From Pseudoprimorskyibacter insulae (GTDB lineage Bacteria > Pseudomonadota > Alphaproteobacteria > Rhodobacterales > Rhodobacteraceae), in contig NZ_OMOJ01000003.1 of assembly GCF_900302505.1 (NCBI RefSeq), positions 186,001 to 250,000 on the forward strand: DNA of 64,000 nucleotides, written 5' to 3'. Shown here in pieces: positions 60,454-64,000 of this stretch (the stretch's first letter is position 1; each line of letters starts with the position of its first letter). The notes under the pieces are model-generated. The model made no database searches. It was given only the letters and a program-made list of their open reading frames with translations, and had not been told where the DNA came from. The position numbers were made by a program, and so were the translations under genes.

Positions 60454-63039
60454 TCACTTGGCAATCAGCCCCCGCGCCGATCCCGCGATCAACAAAGCCA
60501 CATCGCCCATCGCCCGCATGGGCGAGACATTGGGCGGCAGTGCCAGATAGCGCGGACGCCAGTCCGGCTGAAATTTTTGCTTAAAGGCCCTTAGCCCCTC
60601 AAAATTATAGAACGTCCCGCCGTGCCGGAAAATCAGACGTCCGAACCGGTTCCACGACCGAGCGACGGACCGTTCCGACAGGCCCGACAGTGGCGCGGTT
60701 CCAAGGCTCAGTTCCTGTGCGCCCTTGGCTTTGTAATGTTCAATCAGGCTCAGGAACATGAATTCCATCAGGCCCGAGGCTTCCTCAGGCAGATAGCGCA
60801 TCAGATCCACCGCAAGCTGATCGCCCGCCTTGGTCGCCATGATATTGGCAAAGGCGATGATCCGCCCCTCTTTTCGCACGACCGAAATGTCGAAATGGGC
60901 CAAATAGACCGGATCGAAACGCCCGACCGAAAACCCCTTTTCACGCCCGATTTTGCCGCCAAGCCAAGCATCTGAAATAACCCTAAGCTCCTCCAGTAGG
61001 TCAGGCGCGTGGGGCGCGGCCAGAACCGAAAAAGCATAGCCATCGCGCAGGCGTTTGTTTTGCGCGGCGCGCATGGTCTTGAACCGTCCGCCTGCAAGGC
61101 TGAACTCCGGCAGGCGTACCACGGCCTCCTCTCCGACCTTGTGCAGGGACATCCCAAACTCAACCCAAAGTGCAAGATTTCGGGCGCTGACCTCATAGAA
61201 CACCGGCCGGGCGTTGGATTGCGCTGCTTGGTCGGTGAAGGACCAGATCAGATCTTCGAACTCGGCCGGATCACCAACCGGATCCCCCAGAGCCACCCAG
61301 GATCCACCGCGCACGGCATACATGATGAAAGCGTTTCCAGGCTCGGAAAACAGGAACCGTTTGTCACCGGTTTGGCTCAGCCAGGCCATCGGATCATCTG
61401 CCTGCGCGCATAGTGTCGACGATTGCGATCCGGCCTCATCTCGCGCATCCACGGGCGGCTTGCGCCGCACCGGACGGGTCAAAAGGTAAACCCCGAAAAA
61501 GAACATCAGCGCCGTCGCCGCCAACGCTGCCCGCAGAGCGCGCGGCGTGTCAGAGTCGCGCGAAAACTCGGACCAAAGATCATTGGAATAAGGAACCGTC
61601 TTGTGCACAAAGAAGAAAAACGCCGCAGCCGCCACCCCGACGCCAAGCACAGTTGCGAACCAATACGCATCGAATACCCCCGCCGTCAGCCGCCCCGGAC
61701 GGTCAAAAGCCTTGCGGAAGGGCAATAGCAACAGCACCCCTGCCCCCAAAAACGCCGCATTTTCATATCCGTAATCGTTCAATAGAGACGCGACCGCCCC
61801 CGCCAGCATCGCGCCGATGGCAAACCACCAAGCCGACGACACCCGCCGGGCCAGCCCATGCGACACGATGATTAGCCCCACGCCCGCCACTGCCGATGCA
61901 AGGGTGCCCCCCTCCAACAGAAGAACGCCGATCAGATCACCCTCAGCCATGGCTTCGGCCCGGACGGCGGGCAGCATGGTTATCAGCAGCAACCAAGCCC
62001 CGAACCCAAAGGCAACCGTCGCGACCAAGCCCGGCGACACCCCGTGCAAGGTGGCATAGGCCGGTTGCAAGGCCGGTGCCCGCGCCAGCAATCGACTGCC
62101 AAGCCCGCTGACCAGGCGGATTTCGTTCATCACCACCAGCAAGAAGGCCAGCGCGAAGGGTACGAGGTAATAGATCAGACGGAACAGCAACAGCGCGGCC
62201 GCAGCATCCCCAACCGGAACAGATGCGGGCAACGTGCCAATGACCACCGCCTCAAAAACGCCAATGCCGCCCGGCACATGGCTTAGCACACCGATCATTG
62301 TGGCGGCGGCATAGACTGCCACAAAGGTCGCGTAGTCGGGCTTACCAGCGGGCAGCAACACCCAAAGCGCAAAAGCCGCTGCCGCAATATCGACCATCGT
62401 AACGATCAGCTGTCCGGTCAGATCGGCAGGTGGCGGCATCCGCAGGTCAAGGCCGCGCAAAACCAATGACCGCTGCGAGACAGACATCCACGCAATCAGC
62501 CCGACAGAGGCAACGGTAAGGGCCGCCGCGCCAGACTGAATCGCTTGCGGCGCATAGGGCAACAACGTGCCGACCGCGCCGGGCAGAATGGCCAGCGATG
62601 CAACGCCCACCAGTGTCAGGCCGGTGCCAAGCGCCACCGCGATATAGCCCGACACCGCCGCCACCTCAAAGGCGTTGAGGCCAACGGCGGAGTAGATCCG
62701 GTATCGCACCGCCCCTCCAGACACGACGCTGACCCCGATCGTGTTTCCGAACGCGTAGCCCAGAAAGCCCCCCAGCGCCACGACGCCGCGATCCAGCCGT
62801 TTTCCGATAAAGCGCAGCCCAAACCAGTCATAAAAGATCAGCGCGATGTAACCAATGAAGGTCGCCGCAAGCGCGGCCACCAGCGCACTGCGTGGCGTGG
62901 CCCTGATCTGGGCCGCAACATCCGCCATATTGACCGGCCTAAGGATATGATAAAGCGCGTAAAGACCCAGAGCGAACAGCACCGCCCCCACGGCAATCGG
63001 CGCCACGCTTTTTATGGTTTGGTGGGGCAGTCGCGGCAT
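60454..63039 (-). CDS. mprF: Phosphatidylglycerol lysyltransferase/flippase (MprF family)
   Basis: An 861-residue membrane protein. About fourteen membrane segments occupy residues 10-530, including the flippase part (FGNTIGVSVVSGGAVRYRIY and the glycine-rich SHVPGGIGVFEAVVIG). The C-terminal 300 residues are a cytoplasmic DUF2156/GNAT-like catalytic domain (FSEPGNAFIMYAVRGGSWVALGDPVG, SLGTAPLSGLSERS). MprF transfers an amino acid, usually lysine, from aminoacyl-tRNA to phosphatidylglycerol and flips it, lowering surface charge and giving resistance to cationic peptides. The gene stands alone, convergent with putA, and the length is normal. Which amino acid it uses cannot be read. Confidence 0.9.
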   Translation of the reverse strand: MPRLPHQTIKSVAPIAVGAVLFALGLYALYHILRPVNMADVAAQIRATPRSALVAALAATFIGYIALIFYDWFGLRFIGKRLDRGVVALGGFLGYAFGNTIGVSVVSGGAVRYRIYSAVGLNAFEVAAVSGYIAVALGTGLTLVGVASLAILPGAVGTLLPYAPQAIQSGAAALTVASVGLIAWMSVSQRSLVLRGLDLRMPPPADLTGQLIVTMVDIAAAAFALWVLLPAGKPDYATFVAVYAAATMIGVLSHVPGGIGVFEAVVIGTLPASVPVGDAAAALLLFRLIYYLVPFALAFLLVVMNEIRLVSGLGSRLLARAPALQPAYATLHGVSPGLVATVAFGFGAWLLLITMLPAVRAEAMAEGDLIGVLLLEGGTLASAVAGVGLIIVSHGLARRVSSAWWFAIGAMLAGAVASLLNDYGYENAAFLGAGVLLLLPFRKAFDRPGRLTAGVFDAYWFATVLGVGVAAAAFFFFVHKTVPYSNDLWSEFSRDSDTPRALRAALAATALMFFFGVYLLTRPVRRKPPVDARDEAGSQSSTLCAQADDPMAWLSQTGDKRFLFSEPGNAFIMYAVRGGSWVALGDPVGDPAEFEDLIWSFTDQAAQSNARPVFYEVSARNLALWVEFGMSLHKVGEEAVVRLPEFSLAGGRFKTMRAAQNKRLRDGYAFSVLAAPHAPDLLEELRVISDAWLGGKIGREKGFSVGRFDPVYLAHFDISVVRKEGRIIAFANIMATKAGDQLAVDLMRYLPEEASGLMEFMFLSLIEHYKAKGAQELSLGTAPLSGLSERSVARSWNRFGRLIFRHGGTFYNFEGLRAFKQKFQPDWRPRYLALPPNVSPMRAMGDVALLIAGSARGLIAK

Positions 63040-63592
63040 CCCGGTCTCCGGTGCGTTCAGAATTTCGATGATCGCGATGTGAATACCCTCACCCGTGCCC
63101 GACTTGAAACCACTAATTTTCCTAAAGCTGGGTTCTTACGAAACGGTAAAATGTCGAACGGGAAAATCGCGATGTCCCTCCTAAGATCGCCGCTCATGCC
63201 AGTGAGCACGTCTGGCGAATGAGGCAGAAGCACTGCGTGGATGACGTTAGGCCTATAGAACTAGGAACCATCTGGGTGTTGACCGATCCATTTTAAAGAC
63301 GGGCGGCCACGCCACCCTTTCCTTTAGGACAAAATGGGCGTCTGTTGCCTCAGATTTGGGTCAACGGACCGAGACGCCATCGCTGCATGCCATAGCGGAG
63401 TCGCTCATATTTCCAGGCATTGGCTCTTTGGGATTTCTTGAGGTTGCTAGGGGCTATTGATCCCAAAGCGTCCAGACCCAACGCAATTTATGGACAGATG
63501 TGCGACAGTTCGACGAAGACAAATATTGAACTCCTCTCCATGCAACCGATCGTTGTCACCCTTCCGCGCAGTGTTGATAAAAAGGGTTCACA
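63040..63592. other. Sparse region upstream of the transposase remnant
   Basis: This 553-base stretch has visibly lower coding character than the rest of the window. It holds the mprF upstream region and, beyond about 63200, AT-richer DNA with no supported gene. Short frames (for example 63420-63608) lack ribosome binding sites and recognisable sequence. It is probably decayed mobile-element DNA joined to the remnant that follows; I see no terminal inverted repeat or target duplication. Confidence 0.5.
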
Positions 63593-63958
63593 ATGGGCTT
63601 TGATCTAGTGATAGCTGACAGTCTTGCCGAGCTCAGCGTCCTGTTGGCCGATGGAGTCTATGGTGCTGACTGCATTCGGAAAAAGATCGAGGCGCGGTAT
63701 GTTCTCAGCCAAATCACAATGCGCAAATCAAGAAAGATGCACGTCGGCGTAGATTTTGCCCTGTATTCGACGCGCAACTTGGTCGAACGGTGCTTCAACA
63801 AACGGACGAACGCCCGCCGGGTCGCAACCAGCTACGACACGACTTCTGAAAGCGTCCTCGGCTTCATGGACATCACGTCCTTCCACCATTGGCAGCGCCG
63901 TTTTCACCATCGCCTAGGAATGTCCCAACCCATTCAAGTGCGACTACAGGCCCAATAA
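63593..63958 (+). pseudogene. Decayed IS5-family transposase, C-terminal part
   Basis: The frame encodes the C-terminal catalytic region of an IS5-type DDE transposase: LLADGVYGADCIRKKIEAR stands for the usual LADKGYDAD segment, and LVERCFNKRTNARRVATSYDTT for the DDE glutamate region RNLIERCFNKLK-RR-ATRYDK. Residues between them are shortened (the normal PPKSNRK part reads TMRKSRKMH), and the N-terminal half with the first aspartate is missing. It is therefore inactive. Its base composition is lower in GC than its neighbours, as expected of transferred DNA. Confidence 0.75.
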
Positions 63959-64000
63959 TCCGTCTACAAATATCGAAATCAATTTTCCGTTCGGCACGAG

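Noticed and set aside
61413-61871. A 152-codon plus-strand frame inside mprF
   Set aside because: It is antisense to the membrane helices of MprF and is extremely Pro/Arg/Thr-rich, which is typical of a shadow frame.

Overview
The window is high-GC, gene-dense chromosomal DNA, most probably from a Rhodobacterales (Roseobacter-type) alphaproteobacterium. This is inferred from TRAP and ABC carrier operons joined by ATGA overlaps, a monomeric isocitrate dehydrogenase, a RibH2-type lumazine synthase under an FMN riboswitch, a PutR/PutA pair, and a GC-rich terminator hairpin of a type I associate with that family. No rRNA, tRNA, CRISPR array or phage was seen.

Layout. 1-8104: aromatic (hydroxycinnamate/vanillate) catabolism, with the N-terminus of a LigM/DesA-like O-demethylase, a VanR-like GntR regulator, a feruloyl-CoA-synthetase-like ligase, a crotonase, a MarR regulator, an amidohydrolase and a TRAP carrier. 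8164-12373: a GntR regulator and a three-gene operon (RuBisCO-like protein, DUF1537 kinase, 6PGDH-like dehydrogenase) that fits D-apionate degradation. 12564-15436: an orphan methyltransferase and icd. 15886-19712: glucosylglycerate metabolism, with a phosphorylase facing gpgP-gpgS. 19927-20592: FMN riboswitch and ribH. 20629-31021: a four-carbon sugar-acid (threonate/erythronate) operon with ABC importer, lactonase, LtnD, OtnK, OtnC and OtnI, under a divergent LacI regulator with two perfect palindromes. 31022-36758: a two-component system next to DUF2271, a PepSY-flavodoxin-reductase fusion and ApbE, which together look like a transmembrane flavin electron-transfer unit. 36824-40751: KdgF-like cupin, TRAP carrier and GntR regulator, probably for (unsaturated) uronates. 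40994-42622: an orphan ThDP enzyme. 42926-56324: three large RTX calcium-binding proteins sharing one C-terminal module, interleaved with a DEAD-box helicase and a GH3 hydrolase. 56329-60345: putR and putA. 60454-63039: MprF. 63040-64000: sparse DNA ending in a decayed IS5-type transposase.

Read together, the catabolic islands handle plant cell-wall monomers (ferulate/vanillate, apionate, C4 sugar acids, uronates). Each island carries its own one-component regulator and three carry their own importer. Transport operons repeatedly place a hairpin directly after the binding-protein gene, which should lift binding-protein expression over membrane components. The strongest candidates for unusual biology are the DUF2271/PepSY/ApbE unit, with a visible SGAS flavinylation-like motif and a paired 11-bp-phased operator, the apionate/RLP operon, and the three RTX paralogs. 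All functional assignments come from reading the sequence; no database search was run.
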